DNA of 64,000 nt from positions 33,776 through 97,775 of the forward strand of contig NZ_JABBFO010000011.1 in assembly GCF_018494035.1 (NCBI RefSeq), read 5' to 3'. Positions 28,872 to 36,947 of the stretch are shown in pieces (positions within the stretch are counted from its first letter, which is position 1; each line of letters starts with the position of its first letter). Made by a program: the position numbers and the translations under genes. The DNA comes from Rosenbergiella australiborealis. GTDB lineage: Bacteria > Pseudomonadota > Gammaproteobacteria > Enterobacterales > Enterobacteriaceae. Under the pieces are notes generated by a model, which ran no database searches, had not been told where the DNA came from, and saw only the letters and a list, made by a program, of their open reading frames with translations.

Positions 28872-30215
28872 TTAAAGTAAACAATAAGGCCCTTCGTCCT
28901 CAGACCAAGGTTGCTGGATCACGTTGCCCCAGCCAGAGTCTTGCCACCAACTGGCAAGGCGTAAGAAGGCGGGTGGGCAATTAGGTGTCGACCAACCACT
29001 CACCTCGATATGCGTAGCGCCAAGCTGTGCACGGGTAAATTCGCGGTATGCTAAGCGAGTGTTATTCTGGGCATAGAGATGAAGGATCAGTTTATCGGGC
29101 AGCACGTGTGCAGCGGGCATACCGAGTAGCGCCCCCAGATTAAGCGGTTTCGAGTAATAATGACGGTGCCAATTTACCCACTCCTCTTCATCCCTCGGGG
29201 GTAAGAAGTCGCAGTCAAAGCTTGGCGCTAGGCATTCGGCGTAGCAGCTGGCTAACGAGAAGTTAAGGCCACATTGGTATTCAAATTGCCGACGTGCGCG
29301 TGTCGGCCCTAAGGCTTTGGCCGCTTTATCTGTAGGCGAGGGAGGGACTAACCCGAGTAGCGCTTTCACTCGGCGCTGTGACTGGGCTTCACGCTGGAGC
29401 CAACAGACGCTAATCTCGCCGCGTTCCTGCGCGCCGGGGCTGTGATCCTCCCAAATCTTTGGTGAGGTGGGGCGGGTATAATGGTGCCACAATAGTCGGT
29501 CGGGTATGTGGAACACATCATAGCCCCAGCTATAGGCGCGCAGTGAGAGCGTAATTTCCTCTCCTTCAAAGAAAAGGGTCGGGTCATTACCGACCTCCTT
29601 AACAAAGGCGCCTTGTGTAAAGATAAACCCGGCGGCGACAAAGCTGCCTTTAACTGGCTGCGAAGCGCAGAGTTTTTGACTGGTCAAGGTGGGGAGTTTT
29701 TCCGCGGTAAACCGGTTAAACGTGACACGTCCCACATCTTGGCCGTAGTGAATCTCGCCTGCCTCAGTGACGTGGTAGCTCGGTGGGTAACCGCTGATCA
29801 GTGGCTTAGCACTTTGTTGCGATAAACCGGTTAGCGTATTAATCAGACGGGCATCCCAGTCCTTCGCGAACAGACTATGTGCATCTATCTGCAGAAACCA
29901 CTGTTCATCGCGGTAAAGCTGGTCACACAACGCACGGGCAAAGCCGACGCCTTGCGCGTGCTGATAGGGAAGTGCGATCAGCTCGATTAACGCGGCGCTC
30001 CCGTCAAGCCGATAAACCGGAAACCCGGCGAGACTAGAGACAGGGACCGGCACCCAGCCTTTTTGTTGGATCGCACTGAGATCGTTGTCATCCTGCCAAC
30101 AGATAGCGATATGCAGCTTATCAGGGGCGCTGGCAGTCGCCAGTAGGCTCTCAACTGTGCTCCATAACTCGTGGTCACGATAACTGGCGATATTGATAAA
30201 GAGGGTCTTATCCAT
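28872..30215 (-). CDS. GT60-like glycosyltransferase (Skp1-type GlcNAc-transferase family)
   Basis: The 447-aa protein begins LFINIASYRDHELWSTVESL and continues with QGVGFARALCDQLYRDEQWF, then QIDAHSLFAKDWD and AGFIFTQGAF. These are the hallmark blocks of the family founded on the Dictyostelium Skp1 hydroxyproline N-acetylglucosaminyltransferase (GT60). The Q-I-D-A-H segment supplies the DxH-type metal site. No signal peptide or membrane segment was seen, so it acts in the cytoplasm. It lies 6 bp behind the fimbrial adhesin gene and is in the tssFGA operon. It may glycosylate a surface or T6SS protein, but the acceptor is unknown. Confidence 0.75.
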   Translation of the reverse strand: MDKTLFINIASYRDHELWSTVESLLATASAPDKLHIAICWQDDNDLSAIQQKGWVPVPVSSLAGFPVYRLDGSAALIELIALPYQHAQGVGFARALCDQLYRDEQWFLQIDAHSLFAKDWDARLINTLTGLSQQSAKPLISGYPPSYHVTEAGEIHYGQDVGRVTFNRFTAEKLPTLTSQKLCASQPVKGSFVAAGFIFTQGAFVKEVGNDPTLFFEGEEITLSLRAYSWGYDVFHIPDRLLWHHYTRPTSPKIWEDHSPGAQERGEISVCWLQREAQSQRRVKALLGLVPPSPTDKAAKALGPTRARRQFEYQCGLNFSLASCYAECLAPSFDCDFLPPRDEEEWVNWHRHYYSKPLNLGALLGMPAAHVLPDKLILHLYAQNNTRLAYREFTRAQLGATHIEVSGWSTPNCPPAFLRLASWWQDSGWGNVIQQPWSEDEGPYCLL

Positions 30216-30221
30216 CGTGGC

Positions 30222-31211
30222 TTACTCTATCGCGAACTGGATCTCTGCGTAGGCAGTAAATGGCCCCGAAGCAGGCGGACTGTTCAGCCCCGGCGACAAG
30301 CGAGCTCGCCAGCTGAAGGCCGCATCGCCCTGTGTGGTGGTGTTACTGACTGTTTCGCTACGGGTACCGTCGACGAGAAGCGGGGAGCCGTTACTATCAT
30401 AGAGAGTGATGCGTAGGCGGTCATCCTGTCCTGCAGAATCGGTCACCTTGATCGACTGAAGATCACCACTCGGTGTTTTCGTGGTAACGGACGCTTGGGT
30501 TGAAAAACGCTGATAGTCACTGCGGCAGTTGATCTTAAACTGCAGATCACGATAGACCCCTTGCGCCAGATCACTGGCACTGACCTTACCAAAATCGATC
30601 GTCTTGCTTGAATCGAGCGTACAACTCGGTATGCTTTTCAGCGTGATGGCACCTAAGTCTAAGCGCATAGCAAAATTATTGGGTGAGGCAGAAAATAGAT
30701 AGTTATAAGCGACAGTTCCCATCGGTAGCAGTTGTGTGGGGTTGCCAGCCGTCAAACTCAGGGTTTCGGCAACTTTATAAAACTCTAGGCGATATGCGGC
30801 CCCCGGCTCATAATCGAAGGTTGCTGAGGCGGCATAATCGGGGACGACCATCCACTGTTTTACAGGAAAAGGGCCGTATCCTGCTTTACCATTGGTCCAC
30901 AGTACTTTAACGCCAATACCGGGAATGTCGGTCTTAAAAACATGATTAGAAATTGCACGGTTATCGAGATAGGTAAAGGCCCGACCGTATTCGGTCCCGT
31001 TTAGACATTCGTTATAGCCGACACGGGCAGTTAGCGGTGGACTATCGATGCGTGCAAAAGGCTGATCGAGGCTTACAGGGGCATCGGCATCGAGCGTAAT
31101 GGTTTGCGAGGGGATCGTCAGTGCTGTCGGCTGGCCGCGTACCAAATAGCATGACGCAAAAGAGGTTCCATTAACTAAAATCAGTAACAGCAATCCGTAT
31201 AACCATCTCAT
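30222..31211 (-). CDS. Two-domain fimbrial tip adhesin
   Basis: The 329-aa protein has a signal peptide (MRWLYGLLLLILVNGTSFAS, cleaved before Cys). An N-terminal domain of about 190 aa without pilin features is the presumed receptor-binding domain. A C-terminal pilin domain runs from about residue 205 (SCTLDSSKTIDFGKVS, LQFKINC, SWRARLSPG) to the beta-strand ending TAYAEIQFAIE. This is the layout of FimH-like adhesins added to the pilus tip by the usher. It is encoded one base after tssA on the minus strand, while the pilus operon is on the plus strand 4 kb away and has no adhesin of its own. Confidence 0.8.
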   Translation of the reverse strand: MRWLYGLLLLILVNGTSFASCYLVRGQPTALTIPSQTITLDADAPVSLDQPFARIDSPPLTARVGYNECLNGTEYGRAFTYLDNRAISNHVFKTDIPGIGVKVLWTNGKAGYGPFPVKQWMVVPDYAASATFDYEPGAAYRLEFYKVAETLSLTAGNPTQLLPMGTVAYNYLFSASPNNFAMRLDLGAITLKSIPSCTLDSSKTIDFGKVSASDLAQGVYRDLQFKINCRSDYQRFSTQASVTTKTPSGDLQSIKVTDSAGQDDRLRITLYDSNGSPLLVDGTRSETVSNTTTQGDAAFSWRARLSPGLNSPPASGPFTAYAEIQFAIE

Positions 31212-31212
31212 A

Positions 31213-32205
31213 TTAGATATCCTTTTCTAAAGTTAGCAGTGTGAGAAGCTCGCGTGGGTAGCGTTGACTAATCTGCTGGCAATCCAAGCCGATGCTGTGT
31301 TCTGCGAAATGCAGTAATAGACTTAGCGGGCTACTCGGTTCGTAATAAGTGAAGTTTTCGCGAATTTCGCGGAGTTTTTCTCGTGCCTCATTGCGGTAGG
31401 CTAATCTATCGGTGACAGCGGGCGGATCGCGCTGGAGTACTGCGGGTTCGGCTGCCACCGCGGTCAGCTCTGGCGGTAAAAGCTGTCGCTGTTTCTGGTG
31501 AAAGCGGCACAAGGTTGTAAAGAGTTGCGTGAGGTGCGGGCAGGAGAAGCTATCGGTACCTAAGGCCTCATCAGGTAATTGACACAGCTGTTGTAGGCGT
31601 TGCTGCGCGATGAGGCAGTGCTCGAAAAAATAATGATGGTGATGATAGCACTGTTGTAACCGCTCTTTGTCCGCTAATGACAGCGTTTTATCATCACGTA
31701 TCCACTGTTCAACCTGAGCAAGAGAATAAGCCTGCCCTTCTGGCGTTGTTAATGAGAAGTGACGGAGTTCAGCAACGCAACCTTCTCTATCATCTAATCC
31801 CGATAAAGCGTTATGGCGAAATTCGGGCACATACTCTCCTTCATCGTGGCATTGTGGATGCAACGCTTGCGGCCAGCGCTCCAGCAGTGCAATCAGAAGC
31901 TCGATACCCTCGACTATTGCCTTAATGCCTTCTTGAGCCAAACGCGCACGGATCAGCAGGATGACCAGCCGGATATCTTTGCTCTGTTGGCTCAAGCTAT
32001 ACAGCGTTGGCAATAGCGATGGCCAATGAATAGGGGAAGACGCTTGGATAAACTCGCCATATTCGACAGTGTTTTGCGGACTAATCTGCTGCTGTAAGGC
32101 TAAAAATTCAGGATGGTAATCGATAGCGGGACCACAGGGTAGAGAAGGGTCGATAGGTTCCCCAAGCCACGGATAGTGCGTAAAAATTGCTGTTAGCGCT
32201 GACAT
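31213..32205 (-). CDS. tssA: T6SS protein TssA (ImpA N-terminal domain)
   Basis: TssA caps and organises T6SS tail-sheath assembly. The 330-aa protein has the ImpA_N pattern: WLGEPIDPSLPCGPAIDYHPEFLALQ at the N-terminus, then SSPIHWPSLLPTLYSLSQQSKDIRLVILL. The C-terminal part is short and ends in a helix bundle (YRNEAREKLREIRENF), so this is a short TssA type. It lies 30 bp behind tssG in the minus-strand operon. Confidence 0.9.
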   Translation of the reverse strand: MSALTAIFTHYPWLGEPIDPSLPCGPAIDYHPEFLALQQQISPQNTVEYGEFIQASSPIHWPSLLPTLYSLSQQSKDIRLVILLIRARLAQEGIKAIVEGIELLIALLERWPQALHPQCHDEGEYVPEFRHNALSGLDDREGCVAELRHFSLTTPEGQAYSLAQVEQWIRDDKTLSLADKERLQQCYHHHHYFFEHCLIAQQRLQQLCQLPDEALGTDSFSCPHLTQLFTTLCRFHQKQRQLLPPELTAVAAEPAVLQRDPPAVTDRLAYRNEAREKLREIRENFTYYEPSSPLSLLLHFAEHSIGLDCQQISQRYPRELLTLLTLEKDI

Positions 32206-32235
32206 ATTCTCTTCCTTGAGTGTGTCGTAGTTGTC

Positions 32236-33255
32236 TTAGATTGTGTACAGACGAGATTCAACAATCATTCCTAATCGTGGAGAGTGACTCTCTTCATTCA
32301 ATAGCCAAGTATCAAACCCCAGCTGCAGTTCGCCACTAAGCGTGAGCGGAGGAACGGTATTCTTGGCTAGTACAAGCTGGAGATCATAATGATAATACCC
32401 ACCCGTCAGGCGTTGTATCGCTTCGTCTAGCCGTGCCAACGAGTCTTGTTGTGGATGTAAGCTAACATACTGTTCATAGGTTAACGGACCACACCAGACC
32501 TTAAATTTATGGTTGACTTGGTAGCAGGCATCACCAAGGATTGTTCCATCGGCCAAGCGTTGGCCATAGGCTAAGTTGTGCAGCCGACTTTGTCCCTCTG
32601 GGGTCACCATAATCCATTCGGGCTGGAACTCCTCAATCTTAAAAGGAAGATGGAACCAGGCCTCGAGCGTCGCACACAAGTCCTGCGGCGCACAGGTTTT
32701 CCTTGCAAGATGCAGCCCTGCGCTAAGTTGCTTATGTTGTCTAAGATCGCTCTCGAAAGCCGTTGATGGCGATCCCCCCGATAAACAGCGCAGATAATGT
32801 GAAAAGCGATCATGCTGTGGCCGATCTAAAGATGCGGTATCTTGCGCAGCATGCCAGGCACGAAAAAATATCGCCATGCTACGGTGATGAAAGAGATCAA
32901 TAAAATCGATCAGCGCGGTATCTTGCTGCTGCGCGCGCGTGAAGGCGAGTTCTGAAAAATGGAGAGGCAGAGCCCCCTGTGGGCCCCACACTCCGAGGCT
33001 AAAAAGTTTAATGGCTAACTGCTGGTCCTGCCAGGATAACGAGGCGATTTCACTCGCCGGGAAAGCGAGGCTTACGGCTTGGCTTAGGCGAAAGTTTTCT
33101 TCCGCGGGACTGAGCGCGCTACCCGGAATGGGGTTTTGAGGATCCATCGCCGAGAGACGGCGTAATGTCGCCAAGAAATTACCTTTCCAAGGAGCGTCGA
33201 GAGGTAAACTCCTGAGCGACGGCGGGAGGCGAGTTGATAATAAGTCTGGTTTCAC
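32236..33255 (-). CDS. tssG: T6SS baseplate protein TssG
   Basis: TssG joins TssE, TssF and TssK in the T6SS baseplate wedge. The 339-aa protein contains the family N-terminus (LRRLSAMDPQNPIPGSALSP, a variant of the usual RLG segment). FHHRSMAIFFRAWH and the ILGDACYQVNHKFKVWCGPL block follow. It overlaps tssF by 4 bp. Confidence 0.93.
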   Translation of the reverse strand: MKPDLLSTRLPPSLRSLPLDAPWKGNFLATLRRLSAMDPQNPIPGSALSPAEENFRLSQAVSLAFPASEIASLSWQDQQLAIKLFSLGVWGPQGALPLHFSELAFTRAQQQDTALIDFIDLFHHRSMAIFFRAWHAAQDTASLDRPQHDRFSHYLRCLSGGSPSTAFESDLRQHKQLSAGLHLARKTCAPQDLCATLEAWFHLPFKIEEFQPEWIMVTPEGQSRLHNLAYGQRLADGTILGDACYQVNHKFKVWCGPLTYEQYVSLHPQQDSLARLDEAIQRLTGGYYHYDLQLVLAKNTVPPLTLSGELQLGFDTWLLNEESHSPRLGMIVESRLYTI

Positions 33256-35117
33256 AGTACGCCCCGTCGTCCAAGAGAAGCAGGCCAGCGGTAGAGCAGC
33301 CCACGCTGTAGTGAAAGTAACTCTACCTCGACAAAGCTATTGACCGCGCTATGCGTGGCGAGAAAAAGGGCGATGGCGTGGCCAAATAAAAAAGGGCTAT
33401 GATTAGAGTAATAGCCCTCGTCAACAGTTAATTGGCACTGCACTCCGCGATAGTTTAATAGTAAATCGTCGTCGGATAAGCGCCGCACGATGGGGTGACA
33501 CGTCAGCCCGACCACACTGTGGATCAAGGCTTCAGAGAAATCATCGCCTTGGCGTAGAAATAGTCTTAATCTTTCGCGCAGGTGTTCAGCGTTCTGCGTT
33601 GGCGTATGCCCATCAAGGGGTTGATAGGAACATTGCAAAAGGTTAATCAATTTCCACGCCTGATCGGCATAGGCTAAGGAGTCATAACGCTGGCTTATCG
33701 TTGCGGCGAAGGTGGCACCGCAGGCAGGAATACTCTCATCCAGCTGTAGATCCATCCCTTGTTCATCGGGCAGGGGAAGGTGTTGCGGCAGATAACGATT
33801 TGAGACCAACGCGTCGACATGTAAGCTGGCTAAGCGCGGAGAATAGGGGGGATGTGACTGATCGACAAGGCTTAACCAGACGTCGCTCTCCTGCGCCTGA
33901 GGCTCAGTAAGCGGCCCGATAAGGTGAGGCGTGCGCTGTACTGAAAAATAGCGACCCACTTCAGCCCTGTCGCCTTCCGCACGTTGGTAAAGTGGATAAA
34001 AGGTGGCTAATGCTTCTCCCTCGACACTAAAGCCACTTACCGTGCGTACCATACCCACTTCATAGTCAGCCGGACGGCTCCTATCGACAACAATAGAGTG
34101 GTTGAGCGAACCTGGAGAAATCCGGATTCTGTCCACTTTTCCAGGGAAGAGATTCACTACCGGCACACAATGTAAGTGAAAGCGCTGCATCGTGACCAAT
34201 GGCGCTAAGTCTACTGGGAAGCTGTCGAGTAATATGCTGATTTCAATCTGATTACTGTGGCAGTGACGCAAAGCAGGTGCCAGATGCACCAGAGAAAAGA
34301 AATAAAACTGCGAACGGAAATCAAAAAACTCTTTGAGATAACGATAGCCATGATGGCTTTGCCAAAACGATTGAGAAGTATGATAAGCGTAAAGGTTCGG
34401 AGGAAGGAGTGATCCCGTCTCCTCACGAGAGAATATTGCTGAGTAAGAACCCGTCGTCACCCTAATACCGGCATAATGACAAGCAATAAGTTCAAAGAGA
34501 TGGGAAGAGACGTGCTCATCACCGCTAATATAAATTGGGATCTCATCACAAGACATCAATTGTGAAAAAAGGAGGTCGTGAGTAAGGGTTAAGGTAAAGG
34601 TTAGCGTCGATTTTACTGTGATAGGGCGCGCCTCTTTCTTAAGTGCAGCGGTTAATTCAGGCGGGCTTTTCGTCAACGTCGCCTGCTGCAGAACCATCGG
34701 CCAAAGTGTTAAGGGGCGACGAGTTCTAAATTCGCATCGCGTACTGTTATTACCGACGGCTTGGCTAAGTAACGGCGTATTTTCCGCGAGTCGGTAACCG
34801 TTGGTTAAATCGCCTTTGATCACTGAGGGGTGGATCTGTACCACCGATTTGGCCGGTGTCGGTAAGGTAAATTCTGGTGAGAGACTATTCAGTAACCGTT
34901 GTGTGAAGGGTTCAAATTCAGCATCAATCTTTAATTGCGTTCTGGCGTTAAGGAAGCAAAATGAATCAATAAGTCGCTCAATCCAAGGGTCTGCAATTTC
35001 CGTGCTGGTAATATTGAGGCGCTTGGCTATTTTGGGGTGTTTGGCGGCGAAATCCGCCGCGATTTCACGCATAAAGAGTAGCTCACGGCGATAATAGTTA
35101 AGAAACCGTTGATCCAT
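33252..35117 (-). CDS. tssF: T6SS baseplate protein TssF
   Basis: TssF is the largest wedge component of the T6SS baseplate. The 621-aa protein starts with the invariable NYYRRELLFMREIAADFAAK. It includes IADPWIERLIDSFCFLNART, FPLYQRAEGDRAEVGRYFSV and the LLQCSYQPL region typical of VasA/ImpG proteins. First gene of the minus-strand operon tssF-tssG-tssA-adhesin-GT60-DUF1795, divergent from the fimbrial pilin gene. Confidence 0.95.
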   Translation of the reverse strand: MDQRFLNYYRRELLFMREIAADFAAKHPKIAKRLNITSTEIADPWIERLIDSFCFLNARTQLKIDAEFEPFTQRLLNSLSPEFTLPTPAKSVVQIHPSVIKGDLTNGYRLAENTPLLSQAVGNNSTRCEFRTRRPLTLWPMVLQQATLTKSPPELTAALKKEARPITVKSTLTFTLTLTHDLLFSQLMSCDEIPIYISGDEHVSSHLFELIACHYAGIRVTTGSYSAIFSREETGSLLPPNLYAYHTSQSFWQSHHGYRYLKEFFDFRSQFYFFSLVHLAPALRHCHSNQIEISILLDSFPVDLAPLVTMQRFHLHCVPVVNLFPGKVDRIRISPGSLNHSIVVDRSRPADYEVGMVRTVSGFSVEGEALATFYPLYQRAEGDRAEVGRYFSVQRTPHLIGPLTEPQAQESDVWLSLVDQSHPPYSPRLASLHVDALVSNRYLPQHLPLPDEQGMDLQLDESIPACGATFAATISQRYDSLAYADQAWKLINLLQCSYQPLDGHTPTQNAEHLRERLRLFLRQGDDFSEALIHSVVGLTCHPIVRRLSDDDLLLNYRGVQCQLTVDEGYYSNHSPFLFGHAIALFLATHSAVNSFVEVELLSLQRGLLYRWPASLGRRGVL

Positions 35118-35550
35118 AGAGAGATAGCCCTAATTAATAATGCAATGGATAATAAATTATGATTTTTTTATTCAGCAGAAAAGGTTTATCAATAAGTAAA
35201 CCCTAGGAAAATAAATAAAACCTATCCATTAATCAATAAATTAATTATAGAAATGATTATATTTAAGAATATAAATCGGGCTTTATTCTTAAATTGTTAT
35301 TTTTATATGATAAGTACTTTATATTCTGAATTAATTGAATAATATCCTATTCCTGTATCACCGAGGTTGTGTTGATATTGACGGATTAATATCAGCAACA
35401 TCACGATGCAACGATTAATTACCCGAGCATAAGAAGGGAATTAATAAAAGCGATTTAAAATAGCTATTAGCCATTTTTACTGTAAAGGAGTGCTTCTGAA
35501 GTTCAGGCCGACGAAGCATAGAAAAATAGTTTTCTAAAGGAATATTACTC
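35118..35550. promoter_or_regulatory. 433-bp AT-rich divergent control region between tssF and the fimbrial/tss run
   Basis: No gene is present. The segment is strongly AT-rich and must contain the promoters of both the minus-strand tss operon and the plus-strand fimbrial operon. A near-palindrome, GTTGATATT (35371-35379) with AATATCAGCAAC (35388-35399), could be a regulator site. AAAGGAATATT just before ATG 35551 gives a good ribosome site for the pilin. I could not assign -10 and -35 boxes reliably. Confidence 0.5.
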
Positions 35551-36087
35551 ATGTCAAAAGTAAAAGTACTATTTTGCACCGCGCTACTCTTCTCTATTTC
35601 CCCAATGAGTTATTCAGCCGATCCCAGCAACCTCAGTGAACAACAAGGTCTCATTACCTTTACTGGTGCGTTGACATCGGAAACCTGTGAAATAGATGGT
35701 ATCAAGAATATAAAAGTCGAACTGCCTAAGCTCTCGGTGGATGCATTTAAAGTCGCCGGGACAGAAGCAGGCTCTAGAGACTTTACGATTTCCGTTAAAA
35801 ATTGCTCAGCCACACTGAAAAATATCGCTGCGCATTTCGAGGCCGTGGGAGGCAGTGAGAAAGATACGGTAACGGGTAACTTAAAAAATACTTTGCAAGG
35901 GGGGGCCAATATTCAAGTTCGCCTCTATAAAGATCAAAAGCAAGTTAAGGTCGGCGAGACCTCGGAGCTGTTCCCACTGGTCGGTAACGCGGCAAAAATG
36001 ACTTTTGCGGGCGGATATTATTCAACCGGTGCGGCAACTCCTGGTGCGGTAGAAGCGAAAGCTATTTATACCATCGCTTATCCATAA
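35551..36087 (+). CDS. Type 1-like major fimbrial subunit
   Basis: The 178-aa protein has a signal peptide (LLFSISPMSYSA) and a mature pilin fold. The conserved disulfide is formed by the cysteines in SETCEIDG and VKNCSATL. A beta-strand-rich body follows, ending in the family-type C-terminus AKAIYTIAYP (penultimate Tyr region). Subunits like this are polymerised by donor-strand exchange on the outer membrane. First gene of the plus-strand run and probably highly expressed. Confidence 0.9.
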   Translation: MSKVKVLFCTALLFSISPMSYSADPSNLSEQQGLITFTGALTSETCEIDGIKNIKVELPKLSVDAFKVAGTEAGSRDFTISVKNCSATLKNIAAHFEAVGGSEKDTVTGNLKNTLQGGANIQVRLYKDQKQVKVGETSELFPLVGNAAKMTFAGGYYSTGAATPGAVEAKAIYTIAYP

Positions 36088-36136
36088 CCATCCTACTGCC
36101 ACGGAATCGCTCCGTGGCAGCTATCTCCTAGCGGAA

Positions 36137-36907
36137 ATGACTATGCAACACGCGATAAAACGTCATGTGAAAGGATTGGCTCTGAGTGTTATCGCTATGA
36201 GTTTCTTTCTAACAAACTGCTATGCCGGTGTCACGTTGACCGGTACGCGAATCGTATTTATTGAAGGCCAGAAAGAAAAAATAGTGCGTACCTCTAATAA
36301 AGGTGATCAGCCAGCATTAGTTCAAGTATGGGTGGATGACGGGAAAATAGCGGTTGAGGGAACCGCGCAAGAAGCTCCCTTTATGGCGATCCCTCCGTTA
36401 TTTAGGATGGAACCCGGTAAAGGGCAAAGTGTTAGGGTGCGCTATCTGGGACAAGACTTACCTAAAGACAGGGAATCAATTTTCTGGTTTAACCTGTTAG
36501 AAGTTCCACCGAAGAGTGATGAAGAAGTAACCAGTGAGCGACTTTCATTAGCGTTTAAAACCAAAATAAAACTCTTTTACCGTCCCGCAGCATTGACCGA
36601 AACCAGTGCTGAACAGGGCAATAAACTGCAGTGGAGTCAAGGTCGTGATAGTGAACTGATCGCCGATAATCCAACACCTTATTACCTCTCTTTTTATACC
36701 GTCAGAGTGGCCGCTGGGGGCGTAACGCAAGAGCTATCTTTATCGATGATTCCGCCGTTTTCGCAGCAGAAAATAACATTACCCTCCGCGTTACGGAATA
36801 AAACAATCACCGAAATTAACTTTGAGTTAATTAACGATTACGGTAATGGGGTTACTTACCAAGCGAAAAATAGTGGCGGTAAAGGATTTATCGTTATTAA
36901 GAAATAG
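36137..36907 (+). CDS. Periplasmic fimbrial chaperone (PapD/FimC family)
   Basis: The chaperone donates a strand to unfolded pilins and carries them to the usher. The 256-aa protein has a signal peptide ending near NCYAG. It then shows VTLTGTRIVFIEGQKEK, the PPLFRMEPGKGQSVRVRYLG block and the FWFNLLEVPPK motif before the second Ig domain. Start codons ATG 36137 or 36143 are both possible. It lies between pilin and usher, the standard order. Confidence 0.93.
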   Translation: MTMQHAIKRHVKGLALSVIAMSFFLTNCYAGVTLTGTRIVFIEGQKEKIVRTSNKGDQPALVQVWVDDGKIAVEGTAQEAPFMAIPPLFRMEPGKGQSVRVRYLGQDLPKDRESIFWFNLLEVPPKSDEEVTSERLSLAFKTKIKLFYRPAALTETSAEQGNKLQWSQGRDSELIADNPTPYYLSFYTVRVAAGGVTQELSLSMIPPFSQQKITLPSALRNKTITEINFELINDYGNGVTYQAKNSGGKGFIVIKK

Positions 36908-36947
36908 TCGCTATTATATTATTCACTATTCAGGATGATGCATAGCT

